Shown: positions 1 to 10,301 of the stretch, one piece after another
Layout of the letters: the number at the start of each line of letters is the position of its first letter
Numbering within the stretch: the first letter of the stretch is position 1
Assembly (NCBI GenBank): GCA_022570795.1
Contig: JAKUDP010000028.1
Coordinates: forward strand, 682,001 to 746,000
Direction of reading: 5' to 3'
Length of the DNA stretch: 64,000 nucleotides
Source: Sphaerulina vaccinii
Taxonomy: Eukaryota; Ascomycota; Dothideomycetes; Mycosphaerellales; Mycosphaerellaceae
Program-made: the position numbers and the translations under genes
The notes under the pieces: generated by a model
Databases searched by the model: none
The model's input: only the letters and a program-made list of their open reading frames with translations
What the model was told of the DNA's origin: nothing

Positions 1-183
1 GGCTGGCTGGCAGGCTGACGCTTAGCCGTAATTTGGTAATCTCGAATACGGCCGCGATGAACGAGTCCTTGAGCTGCCAGGTAAGATATAGGGCAGACTG
101 AGTGAGTATATACTTATTAGTCTGCTACTATTCCTGAGCAACTTCTGGAAGACAAATCAGTAGTGACTTCAGACACTCACAGA

Positions 184-815
184 ATGGCGACCAACAAATC
201 CAGGCTCTGTTCTGTCCTCTTAACAATCATCTATATCTCCATAACCGACGCGCAGTTCCAAGACCAGAAAAGTAACAATGGAGTCACATGTGAAGCGACA
301 GGATCCTATGACCTCGTATGAAGACTTCTTATAAGTACAATGCAGCTTAAGAAACTAACATCTCACGACTGTAGTTCTGTTCCGCAGACGGTTCGATAAT
401 CGTGAGTATATACATATACTATACAAGCGATCCGACGATACGCGCTAATCTTCCATTTAGGTCCAATGCGACCCGAATGGGAAAGAGTCAATCCACGAAC
501 GTTGCGTAGACAATAGTTGCATGTCCACATCGCCCGCAGGAGCCTTCTGTGCAGTCCCAAACAACGGGCCGAAGCCAGGCAAAGGAGCGACTTCTTGCAA
601 AGAAGTTGAAGATTCCTATGGCGAGGGAGCCTTCGTATGTGATGAGACGTATAGCTTCTTGGTATGTTTGGAACGAAAAGAGGGACGAGGACCGTTGGCT
701 GACCTTATCGCGATGTTATTAGTATCAATGTTTCAAAGGACGAAAGTCGAATGGTCAGTCATGTTGCCACGGATGCTGTACGGCGACTGGAGGGAGTGGG
801 AGTTGTCCTCAGTAG
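184..815 (+). CDS. Small cysteine-rich secreted protein, effector-like (3 exons)
   Basis: Inferred exons are 184..315, 461..661 and 723..815 (TAG stop), giving 141 aa. The introns use GTATGA..TTTAG (branch-like GCTAATC) and GTATGT..ATTAG (branch-like GCTGACC), and both fall between codons. The N-terminus is a textbook signal peptide: a basic start, a hydrophobic stretch around residues 10-20, and a likely cut after TDA near residue 23. The mature part has about 13 cysteines, including a CCxxCC cluster in exon 3 and evenly spaced single cysteines in exon 2. Nothing in it matches an enzyme family I know. Small size, secretion and many cysteines are typical of fungal extracellular or host-interaction proteins, so effector-like is an inference from class features only. 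The third exon boundary is the least certain part, because an open frame also runs on from exon 2 without splicing but loses the cysteine pattern. Confidence 0.6.
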
Positions 816-1111
816 CCTTCGTAGGCGATGTCGTGGACAGAATGGACAAGAGAGAAAGAACAACGGTGTCACATACATCTGTATTGACCAGCTGTGCAGC
901 AAGATTCTAGTTCTGTGATTCGCTTCTGTGCGACGGAGCTATGGTCCGGCAAAGTGCCTTGATTGCCAGCCATAGCCATCATATCGTCAGGTCGTCATAT
1001 AGTGACCACGCTTGGAGTTGCGCCATTCTAATTGACTGTGGTCTTGCCATTGCCCACAATCCACCCATCTTCCGCTATCGCAGCCTCTGCGCCAGATCCG
1101 CACAATGCGAT

Positions 1112-3166
1112 CTACAAGGCCGAGAAAACAAACAACTGGGTTGGGTCAGCAACGGAGTTGGGTACTGCTAGGAGAATTGCCATATACTCACATTGTTCGT
1201 CGCCGCGATAGCGATGCTGTCCTCCTGTGGATGCCACGACATGTGCAAGATCTTCTTATTAAAGTCAATCTGGTCCGCGTCGGTTTCCTTGCGCATCCTC
1301 TGCGCTCCTCCGACAGGACTGCTCGCTCGGGATCCCTTCTTACCGTCCTTTGCGCCAGCCCCAGCATTGTTCATTGGCGTCGGAATACCCACCTTCTTCG
1401 CCTTGAACGCACTCTTGTCGGCCTGGAGCACAACTTCTGTGTCTTTGCCTTCTTCTGAAGGGTAGATCATGAAATTGTTGTTGTAAGATCCCGTCATGAC
1501 ATTCTTGGCATCGCCAGAGAACACAACTTCAAACTTGTCGAAGATGCTGTCGTTCTCGTAGGTGTCGCATAATCTCGGACGCAGATGTTCGTGGATTGGG
1601 ATTGTCTTGACTGGTTGCCGTTCCATATTGACATCCCAGATCTTGACCGTCAAGTAGTCTCGCGAGAGAATGTACCGGCCATCATGAGAGAATCGGACAT
1701 CTGAGATGCTAGAAATGATCTCTGAGAAGAAGGACCTCGATGAAGGATCTTCTTCTTGCTCAAACTCTGTAACTCTGTTAGCTCGTGCAACCGAAAGGAG
1801 AAGTCAGCGACCTACGCTTCGCATGCTCATCACAGAGCGCTCTCTGCCGCATATCTGCAAGCTTGATGGTCCCTTTGCTGGAGGCGTACATGAACCAATT
1901 ACAGCTTACAGGGTGGAACTCGGCAGCTGTGATCACCTCTGTAAGCTCCTCCATGTTGGCGGGCTTGATGTCCACGATGTTGAAGCTCTGGTCCTGGATG
2001 TTCAAGTTCCATAGATTTATCCGCAGGTCGTCAGAGCTGATGAAAGTCTCGCCATCGCTGTTCACCGAGATGCTGTTGATGTGATATGCATGTGCATTGG
2101 CATACACTCTTCGGGGTACCGCTGCAACAACTGTATCGTGATGCGTCATGCGCGGAAACTTGAGTTCCGAAGCGCTCTTGTAGGCCTTGTGTGGATATCG
2201 AACAGGGCCACCGCCATTCGCGTTGCCTGTACCGCCAGGCGTGAGCTCGTTGGACAGATTGTTCTCAGCCACGACCTTGAGCGACTTCTCAAACACTTTC
2301 CAGAGCTTGATGGTCTTGTCATTCGTCGAGAGCAAGTAATGCGAAGCGTTCTGTCTCCTGCACCACTTGATCTTGTTGATCTTCTCTTCAATTTCCAGTG
2401 ATTTTAGGTAGTCGAACTCGGGTTCATGTGACTGAAATTCGGTATGAAACTTGTACTCGCATGTCTTCTTCGTCTCATTACGCTCGAACAAGACTACACG
2501 TCCACCTTTGTCACCAGTAGCAAGGTAGTTTCCAGTCTGGTCGAACTCAACCGTGGAAATTATATCGGCTTCCGTGATATCTTCGACGTCGCCTTTGTCG
2601 CCAAAGCACCTGTCACATTGTGGTTAGTCTGCAAGTTCTACTCTGTATTTGAGATTTGATGCATATGTGACGGTTGGACAAGGATAGCCACACTGTGTGA
2701 ATCGCCAGAGTTCTTCAGCCACAGGCAAGTTGTTCTGGTCAGCTCGGTATTGAGGATCCTCGTAGTCGATCTCATTGTAGTCCACCACAGGGAGCTCGCG
2801 GTGGTTGTTTCGCGGTTCATCTATGTCGTCCATGCTCTCGTCCTCGTCGTTGGCACAATTCTTCTCCGTCGCGGCTGTTGTTGATTTCACAGGACTGGCA
2901 GGACTCTGCTGTTCCCCTTCTCGGCGTGAGTTGGTGCGGTCTCCCAGCAAGGTTGAGCGTATGTTCGAGAGCATGCTGTAATAGCAATGCGGCTGTCCTT
3001 GTGTAGATGTATGCTCCAGTTCAGAATAGCAACATAGCCTCGTAGTCCTCCCATGGAGTGCGAGGCAAGACCAGACTATCTATTCTTCCAGCGACAATGG
3101 AGACAATGGCACTTACTGTGTAAACTTCCAGGTGGGCTGGCTACCGCCCTCTGCAGCTTCCACCAT
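1112..3166 (-). CDS. cdc55: Serine/threonine phosphatase PP2A regulatory subunit B (B55/Cdc55 type)
   Basis: A WD40 beta-propeller subunit that directs PP2A to substrates in mitosis and cytokinesis. Exons on the minus strand: 3166..3117 (MVEAAEGG start, ending WKFT plus CA), 2609..1816, 1766..1192 and a 24-nt last exon 1135..1112 that encodes LFVFSAL and the stop. Family landmarks are CFGDKGDVEDITEADIIS at the exon 2 start, FERNETKKTCEYKFHTEFQS, HAYHINSISVNSDGETF and FNKKILHMSWHP near the end. Total 480 aa by this route. The first intron is long (507 nt) and holds a second possible first exon (see the separate entry). Reading on through the last donor, AAT|GTGAGT, would give a wrong C-terminus (VSIWQFS), while splicing to 1135 restores the family ending. 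The identification is very secure; the use of the two 5' exons is inferred. Confidence 0.95.
2694..2974 (-). other. Alternative first (or cassette) exon of the PP2A B subunit gene
   Basis: Inside the first intron, an open frame starts at an ATG (2974) and ends EELWRFT plus CA at a GT donor (GTGTGG). It joins the shared exon at 2609 in the same phase as the canonical first exon, which ends TWKFT plus CA at GTAAGT. The two ends are alike as protein (W-K/R-F-T-Q) but use different codons, which points to selection and not to recent copying. The 94-residue segment is acidic (DEDESMDDIDE) and low in hydrophobics. A TTACAG acceptor-like site lies just before the ATG. Splicing there would add exactly 94 codons in frame as a cassette, but the repeated WxFTQ end fits an alternative first exon better. 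Confidence 0.6.
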
Positions 3167-4181
3167 CTTCCCGAATCTCTTTTGCGATGATCGCGCTGCG
3201 CACACTCAAAGCTTGCTTTCTTGCTGATGGCGGAGCAGGAGCGTCTGTTCTTCGCGCTCTGCTCGGCTGCTCGCTCTTGTCTGAAGCAAATCCCAACGCG
3301 GGGCGAGGTCTGTGCCTTGCTTCTGAATTGAATCGTGGGTGGGAGGTCTAAGGGCGGCGAGGGAGGTGCAAGCGGCGGGCGGAGGTGTGCAGTGTAGGCA
3401 ATGCAAGTAGGAGCAGGTGCTGAATGGAAGATATCGGTATCGTAGCTCGCGCGGTCGAGTGTCCAGATAGTACGTCAGAGAAGAGAAGCTGCTCGCACTT
3501 CGCCACGGCACGCGAGCCAGTCGAGTGTTGTAGTAGACGTGAGGACGAAGGGAGTGGAAGGGCACGTGTGAAGAAGCCCTCGTTACATTCAAGCAGTCAC
3601 TCGCCGGCGTGAAGATGGAGATCAACGTGGGTATGGTGCACGGAGTGAAGCAGAACAAGTCACTGGTACTTCGGCCTCTTGGCGGATCCAGCTCTGCAGC
3701 AACATGGTACAATGAACATCCGCAGACAAAGAAGAGACACACGCAGTTGTGAAGAGGAATGCACCACTTTCGGCCTGTACTCATCAGTCTTGTCGCTTGT
3801 ACGAGAATGGCCACGTTCTCGACTTCTCCTACTACAGTCCTTCGCTAGAATGCAGGAGAGCGACAGAGCGACACCAGGATCGTTGAGACAGCCGACCCAG
3901 CCATGCACATTCTATCTCGACTTCACTTCTGCCATGAGACGGCACAGACCTTTTCTGCAAGCCACACTGTGATGCTGCGGTTTGTTCATATTGAGCTCTA
4001 AGCTGGTCGCTAGCTGTCGTTACTATATGCAAATGCTGCGGTGCATAGATCTGGAAATATACATTCTCGTAGATAAAAAAGCGCCTGCACTCCTTTCCAT
4101 GCCTTGCTCGTCCCAGTATGCACATAAGCCATCAACCAAAAACTCCATTCATGCTTTGCTCTTCCAGAGCGGGATTCGGCT
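3167..4181. other. Intergenic: upstream region of PP2A B gene and 3' side of the membrane-protein gene
   Basis: No gene is supported here. A 202-codon open frame on the minus strand (3206..3814) has low-complexity, cysteine/serine/arginine-rich translation with no family resemblance and lies where the leader and promoter of the PP2A B gene should be. Pyrimidine-rich stretches on the minus strand just upstream of 3166 look like a normal fungal promoter and 5' leader. Confidence 0.5.
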
Positions 4182-4730
4182 CTACCGCTGTTGCTCTTTC
4201 CACACACTGAATCTTGATGAACTGCTGTCCGTCAAGTATGGACTTCCCATAGTAGGGCTCACCAGCTGTGAGTTTCTCGTCATTTGTGAGTTCCTTGGGC
4301 TGTTGTGTGGGCTATCGTCCATCAGACGCCTATCCATCGTTCCTTTGCGGCCGAAGCTAGGAAATATGCCTTGCTTGACACTCGCCATCCTCGATAGGCC
4401 TTGCACCTCAGTCGTTGATGCATTCGGGTTCCAAGCTGGTAGTCTGTCTCTCTCGTCCAGATAGCCTCGATCAGAGTAGACAGGGAGTTGAGACAGCCTC
4501 TTCTTACGACCACTACGGCCACAGCATGAACAGCATCGCTTGAACCCTCCAAAAGCGTATGCACAAGCAATGATTAATCCGATCAGAGCAAGTACCAGGA
4601 GAATGACAATGGCAGCAATTGCTCCAGGCGAGATGTGTATTCCATCTCCAAGGCCAGAAAGATTAGCTATACCAGAAGTGCCATCAGAAGTTGTAGTCGT
4701 AGTTGTTGTCGTAGAATCGGTCGTAGACAT
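4182..4730 (-). CDS. Small single-pass membrane protein with Ser/Thr-rich ectodomain
   Basis: A single-exon gene of 182 aa. The first 30 residues are Thr/Ser-rich (an uninterrupted run of eight Thr) and would face outside or the lumen. One transmembrane helix follows at about residues 35-62 (AIAAIVILLVLALIGLII). Just after it come a paired-cysteine cluster (CCSCC) and a basic patch (GRKKR), a usual cytosolic stop-transfer and possible palmitoylation site. The tail of about 115 residues is polar and Ser/Asn/Pro-rich, with YSDRGYLDERD and repeated NSPRNSQ-like motifs. The layout resembles fungal Mid2/SKG6-like surface sensors, but the ectodomain is short and no named family can be claimed. There is no cleavable signal peptide, so the helix probably acts as a signal anchor. 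Confidence 0.75.
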   Translation of the reverse strand: MSTTDSTTTTTTTTSDGTSGIANLSGLGDGIHISPGAIAAIVILLVLALIGLIIACAYAFGGFKRCCSCCGRSGRKKRLSQLPVYSDRGYLDERDRLPAWNPNASTTEVQGLSRMASVKQGIFPSFGRKGTMDRRLMDDSPHNSPRNSQMTRNSQLVSPTMGSPYLTDSSSSRFSVWKEQQR

Positions 4731-6294
4731 TATTGCTGATTACAAGTTGCCTCGATCTGTTGAGTCTGGAACAGACGGTGTGATATGCTGCTCTCTGACG
4801 AATGATGTCGCGTGCGTCGCTGAATCTTCGTTGCTGGCGCGCCGTTTGTGCTGTAATTATGGGCAGTGTTCGTCCGGACCTCGGCACTTGAGCAATAGGA
4901 GCAAGAGTTACGGACAATGCAGTCGTGAGTAGTTCGACCAGTACAGTACTGCAGTGTGTTGAAGAGCGAGCGTATGGGATATCAGTACCAGCAGATGAAC
5001 GTGCGGTAATCACAGCGTTATTGGAACGATTGTGTGAGCCGTTCTTGAGATGGGTTCTCCAGAATCGTAGCGGCTGTGGCTTGGTCGCGATGATTCCTAT
5101 CCCGCCTGTTCCAAGGTGATGATATGCTGAGATAGTGATATGCTTGGGTGAGAACGAGAGTGAGATGCAATGTTGGAGCGAAGGTGATCGAGAAAGACTT
5201 TAATCGTTAAGCGCCTTCTGACGTACTTGATAAGTGAAGACCGCGGAGGGAGAGGGAGGTTGGGGACAAGCGGCTGCGAGGCTTTCGAAAAGGAACGACA
5301 CGACGGGACACGAAGTCTATGCTCTAGCGCCGCCATGTCTTCGCTCACCTCGAACAACTGGCGCCAAGCTCCAAACACTTGTCAGACATGTGGAGGAAGC
5401 GTCAGACAAGAAGAGAGATAGCTTGGAAGCAGAGTGTGTTAATTGTGAGCGGCACCGATTCTCCGAGTCTTGGTTCTGTGTTTGGTCTAGGCAGGAGCAA
5501 GGCCTTACGCGGCTCCGTGGACTACTCGTCAGCATCGACGCGCCAGTTTCGTGGTCATCGTACGAGCTAAGAGCGAGCTGTGGATAGTCGGAAGTGCGTG
5601 TCTAGTACTTGAAGAGATCTTGTTCGCTGCTGTATTTGAAGATGTTGTCAAGGAACGACAGGCGACTTCACAACAAGATCTGAATTGGCCTGCAGAATCT
5701 GGAGTTCCGATCCCTTGGCAGTCTTAGAAGCGTCTTGACGGAAAAAGCTACTACTGAGAGAAGAATTTCAGGAGTCACCAAGAGGCTAGCAAGACAGGAT
5801 CCTGCTGCTGCCGCTGCAACGAATAGCTCTTTCATAGAGCTGCGCTGCTGTGCTGTTAGTTTCAATGCTGCATTGAAGCTGCATGATAGAACGCCACTAC
5901 CAGCCCCCAGCTTGGTCAGCTCGCATGTGAGAAACAGAGACCACACTTCACGCCTTACGCGACCCGCGCGAGCAATGCTCAGTTTGCGAACCCGGATGAC
6001 CAAGGAATAGCTGTGTGTAGATGTTGAGGATGCTGTTCCAATGTCGTCAGTCTTTCTCAACTTCCGCCATGGTAAGGATCGCAAACATCTACATCGCAAT
6101 AACCAAGCTTCAGCACGAGCTCACTCTCTCCCTTATGCTGCACACTTCAAGTTTTGATCGCGCTTCAGCTTAGATCCTGTTGTTGTCCCTCCGATCTATG
6201 GTATCTAAGGGGTCCTCTATACTGTAATGGACAGATTCACCATCGCTGTACACCAATAGTCTGACGCATTCCTTTCCCTCACATATCCGCATCA
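4731..6294. other. Intergenic, 1.56 kb, no supported gene
   Basis: Upstream region of the minus-strand membrane-protein gene and 3' side of the carrier gene. Several open frames of 60-145 codons exist on both strands, but none has coherent composition or splice structure. One of them, minus strand from 5835, begins with a signal-peptide-like MKELFVAAAAAGS but runs out after 55 codons and gains no plausible exon. Confidence 0.4.
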
Positions 6295-7393
6295 TCATTG
6301 CAGAGTCCTGAAGAAGTCCATGACACCGGTAAAGACTACCAGCAAGATTCCACCTCCTGGGCCGAGTCTCAGCACCTTGGGCAAGAAACCCTTGTACAGG
6401 GCAGCAAAGCCTTCCTCCTTCGCGACCGTGCCCAGTGCTGGCCATGCCCAGTTGTACTTCGGTACTCCGCCAACCACCTTTGTGCTGTTTTGAATCCTGC
6501 TCTTGACCACGTCCATAGGTGTGTTGAGAATGGTGCCAACTGTGCCTCCAATTGATCCCGACAATAAATCGTTGCGCATTTGAATCGACTTATCGCCAGT
6601 GGGGTTCGCGGGCAGCAGAGCTCGCACTTGGAAGATACAGCCAAAGTAGCCACTATTCCAAAGAATGTGACGCCACATAGTCGATTCGAGACCTTGATAG
6701 AGCGTGAGCGGTCCCTCATTCTTGATGATTTTCGTCACACAGTCAATCATGCCAGTATACTTGGCGGCTTGAGCTGGATCTGTGACATTGTCAGTAGGCG
6801 TGCGCTAGCCAGGTGGGTAAAGCTGACCTTGTAATCGAATCTTGACAAGCTCAAATGGCACGACCACAAAAGCCTCTGTCGCTCCTGCTGAAGCGCCAGT
6901 GAGGATGGACAAGGACTGGTTCATCTTGGCCACGCCGAACAGATTCCTGTAGAACTTTCCCCATTCATCGTTGGCTGCGAACTTGGTCGCACGCTTTGGT
7001 GCTTCCATGAGAATAGGTGCCGAGATACCACGATACAGGCGCGAAAAGCTGCTCAACATTAGTCCCTTGACTAGACCATGATAGCTCTCTCTTGCTCTAG
7101 CCTTCGTCTGAGCGCTGCGCAAGAAGTGTGTGTGACCTACCCTTCATTCGCAACGATCTTCTTGAAGCAATCGCCCATGCCACTGTAGAAGTCCTGGCCT
7201 GGAACAGGCACGCGGCCTTGGATTTGCCTACATATTCCGTATTAGACATGTTCCTGCTTAGTCGGAGCAATTCCAATGCCTACACTCTCGTCTTGACCAC
7301 GTCCAGCGGATACATCACTAGAATCTCAGAAACACCAGCTACCGCACCGGCGGCGAACTGGTATATGAAGGGAAGTGGCTTGTCGGTCGACAT
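6295..7393 (-). CDS. odc: Mitochondrial 2-oxodicarboxylate carrier (ODC1/ODC2 type)
   Basis: Exchanges 2-oxoadipate and 2-oxoglutarate across the inner mitochondrial membrane, linking lysine and glutamate metabolism with the TCA cycle. Four exons on the minus strand: 7393..7284, 7227..7141, 7048..6828 and 6779..6295. Together they give 300 aa, the family's usual length. All three carrier repeats show the signature PxD/ExxK/R: PLDVVKTR, PFELVKIR and PMDVVKSR. Recognisable ODC stretches are PLPFIYQFAAGAVAGVSE at the N-terminus, PILMEAPKRATKF, LSILTGASAGATEAFVV and WRHILWNSGYFG. Exon joins restore the conserved text, for example NEG/FSRLYRGIS and RLQ/D. Introns are 56, 92 and 48 nt; the second has an ACTAAT-like branch site. 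Assignment is by resemblance to yeast Odc1p from memory. Confidence 0.93.
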
Positions 7394-7647
7394 GATGACG
7401 GCGGCGTGATCGAAGGGGAGGAGCGATCGAGTTGACTGGCAGTGAAGTGAATGACTGTTGGTCTTCTCACGCGACCGGAACAATTATCATCTGGAGCGGG
7501 TATCGAGAACGGGTGAGCTCGAGCACCAAGCCAAAGTCAAAGCTTCTTCGGATCGACCGCCGTTGTGGAGACAAGGATCCTCCGCGTTTCATTCATCGTC
7601 TTGCTCTCGTTCACCACCGCACACGGTCGTTCTAAACACTACCTACG

Positions 7648-7755
7648 ATGGTTGATGGCCTCGAAGGGAGGCGCCAATTGGGGCAAAGGTCTGATCGCCA
7701 TATTGCTCATCACTCGCACTCGTCCTGGTCCGCGACTGGTATTTCACTACCCTGA
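7648..7755 (+). other. Possible overlapping upstream ORF on the NPR3 transcript
   Basis: The ATG at 7648 lies 7 nt upstream of the NPR3 start (7655) in another frame and opens a 35-codon frame that runs into the NPR3 coding region. If the transcript starts upstream of 7648, scanning ribosomes meet this ATG first. Its context (ACCTACGATGG) is fair. Its use is not shown by the sequence. Confidence 0.3.
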
Positions 7756-9729
7756 AGAACCAGACTATCTTCCGAAGCCTGCTTCCACGGCGGATTCAGA
7801 TTCAGAGAGTTCAGAGAGTGATGATGACGAGGAGCAACCGTCAGGTGTGGTGGTCCCTTCCGTCGTGCCTGACGATGCTAGGCGAAATCTCGACAGCGCA
7901 CCCAAGCGACAAGGCCGGCGAGTACTAGGTCGCTCTGTAGAAAGTCTCGAGAAGGTGCTATCACCTGGTCGCTGGAGTCACGAGAGGAAGTTCGAGATCA
8001 ATCTGGATGGCCTGACCTTTCTTGGGCATCCCATTTACGCGCAAGACAATGGCGACTGGTCAACCGGAGACTCAGAACTGCCCCCCAAATCGGCTAGCAA
8101 AGATATTGCAGACATGGCGGATATGGATCTGGACAGTCTTGATGTGACTTCAACAAAACCTCCAGGAAGAGTCCATGATTTCTCCCACGTAGCGGACAGT
8201 TTCGAATCGCAGAACGATGCAGCTTTTGGCACATCCATGCAAACCGCTTCTTCGACAGGCTCAGACCCCACGACAGATGGCAAGATGGCAATGTTTCACG
8301 TGGTATTCGTGCTCCGTGGAAGTGGTGCGCAAGCACAAGCTGAAGTCCGGGCGATATATCAAGACGTGGCAAAGAAGCTGAGTCGAGCGCTCCATCACTG
8401 CCAGAATGTTTCGAGTTATGTGACAGATCAGAAAGCACACGTCCAAAGAACCAGAGCCAAGATGTCTTCTGCGCAATCCTTTGACCTTTGGACTGAACTG
8501 GTCAAAAGTAGCGAATTGGCTTGGGCCTTGAAAGAGACATTTGAAAGTCTCGTACAGGGCGAAATTGCAGGAGTCAGACTGAACGGAATGAAGCTGTCCT
8601 TGTCCCTGAGCGATATGAAAAACAACGACAAACCCGATGCGAAGCTAGGCCCTCTCTCTGCGATCCTGCTTCTGGACAGCAAAGAAAACCTCCTCCGCGA
8701 GTTATCGCATCCAGATGCCTCTCCCTTGGCAGCGTTCATTCGTGAGCACACACCAACCAAGAACCTGCAAAAGCATGCCATTTACGTTGGCATGCCTGTC
8801 GAAAATGTTATCTACCTAGCATCGCATCTAATCAAGTGGAGGAAAGCGAAACTGATCTCGCCTTTACACCAGCGTAGTAAGTGTAGTAGGCAGAGAGCAC
8901 CCGCTGTTGTCAATGTCTCATTGAGCTCGCTGCCGCAGGAGTGCTGAGCTTGAAGGCAGATATTGCTGAAATTGCTCCGCAACGTGAATCTTTGCTAACT
9001 TCTCTATTACCATTTTTAGACACATACGTTGTAGCACACGACGCGCCTGTAGAAGATATCCAGCAACACACTAGCGACTACTATAGGCTCTTTCCTACGC
9101 TACCGACGTTGCCTAACATGCTGAAAGTATTGAGTGGAAAGCCAATAAGATATGGCCTCTTGATCCCAAGCAGAGATCATCGGACTGCATACATGGAGAT
9201 GCTGTCATATCTTGTGCGCCATCACTTTGTTGTGCATTTGAGAACATTCGGATGGCTCAGGCTTCCCAAAGCTCTTCTCGATCCAACGACAGCACCTAAG
9301 GAACCACCGAAGCGACATCAAGCTGCTCGAAATAGTTTGTTGTCGCCGCGAACAAGACCTGCGGATGACGATGTCATCAGCGTTAGCTCTGAGCGTACGA
9401 CCATCCCTTCGACGCCGCTCAGCAGGCAGACCAGGCGAACTAGTCACGAGACCCAGATCTCACACAGTGGAGACAGTAAACAGGATGAAATTCATACTCT
9501 CATCACGAATCCGCATGAGCCTGGTGAAGAGCAGAAAATGGTGATCAAAGCACTTGGTACTTTTGTGCGCGATCCAGATTTGCAAGAAATGCTGCCGCGT
9601 TTGGTCTTGCACTTGGACGGCAAAAGTGCTTTCGAAGAGGTCGCAGCGCAGGAAGGCTGGAAGAGAGCACGTGTGGAGTTACTGCTCGCGGACATTGACA
9701 ATTATCTGGTGACTGTTCGACATGAGTAA
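7655..9729 (+). CDS. npr3: Nitrogen permease regulator 3 (SEACIT/GATOR1 subunit)
   Basis: With Npr2 and Iml1 it forms SEACIT/GATOR1, the complex at the vacuole that turns TORC1 down when amino acids are short. Two exons, 7655..8876 and 8939..9729, give 670 aa. The 62-nt intron (GTAAGT..CCGCAG) joins LHQR to RVLSLKADI. Family signs are the N-terminal ILLITRTRPGPRLVFHYP, the middle NPR3 region with LWTELVKSSELAWALKETFE, and the C-terminal block GLLIPSRDHRTAYMEMLSYLVRHHFVVHLRTF with the final winged-helix-like FEEVAAQEGWKRARVE. An acidic serine-rich insert (SDSESSESDDDEE) follows the N-terminal strand pair, as in other fungal orthologues. The start was chosen at the first in-frame ATG, directly before the conserved N-terminus. 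It shares the 7394..7654 upstream region with the divergent carrier gene. Confidence 0.92.
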
Positions 9730-10301
9730 GCTCATGAGGAAGAGTCTCTAAGTGGCATTGACACGGTCGTCAGCTTGCGGTTGTTCTTATTCCGCACACG
9801 ACGCAAGTCCCATGTTCGCTCAAGCGGAGGCAGCGCAATATGGCACGCTTGGACCGGGAGGAGCTTGCAAACCATGCTTATGCTCACCAATGACTGCAGC
9901 AAGCTCGCGTGAGGGGAACAGAGCAAGATATGGTGCATGGACATCATTGAAGTACATAACTATCGTTGCATGAGCCTATTCCAGGTCGTGTTGCATTCGT
10001 CGTGGGACTTGTCTTTACCAGTGCATCTTTGGTCAAGAGAAGGACAGAAAGACTTGAAGCGGCAACTGATTCCTCGGATAATCTGATCCGATCACATCCC
10101 TGCAAAGATCTCGGAGCGCAGCGAAGCTTGAAGACGTTTTCTCGAACGCTGTCTGACACAACATGCACAACACTGCGACTTAGTTGCGGTGCTCTCAAAC
10201 ACACTGTCATCGCTGGTGACCGCGAAACATTGACTTCACAAAATCTGGAAGTGGTTCGCAATCCGTGGTCAAGGTTGAACCAACCACTGCAATTGCTACC
10301 G

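Noticed and set aside
3206..3814. 202-codon minus-strand open frame upstream of the PP2A B gene
   Set aside because: Low-complexity Ser/Arg/Cys/Pro text, no splice partners and no family; it lies in the expected promoter and leader.
5668..5835. Signal-peptide-like start (MKELFVAAAAAGS) on the minus strand
   Set aside because: Ends after 55 codons. The only way to reach the more gene-like neighbouring frame (RQDASKTAKGSELQ) would be a 26-nt intron, which is too short.
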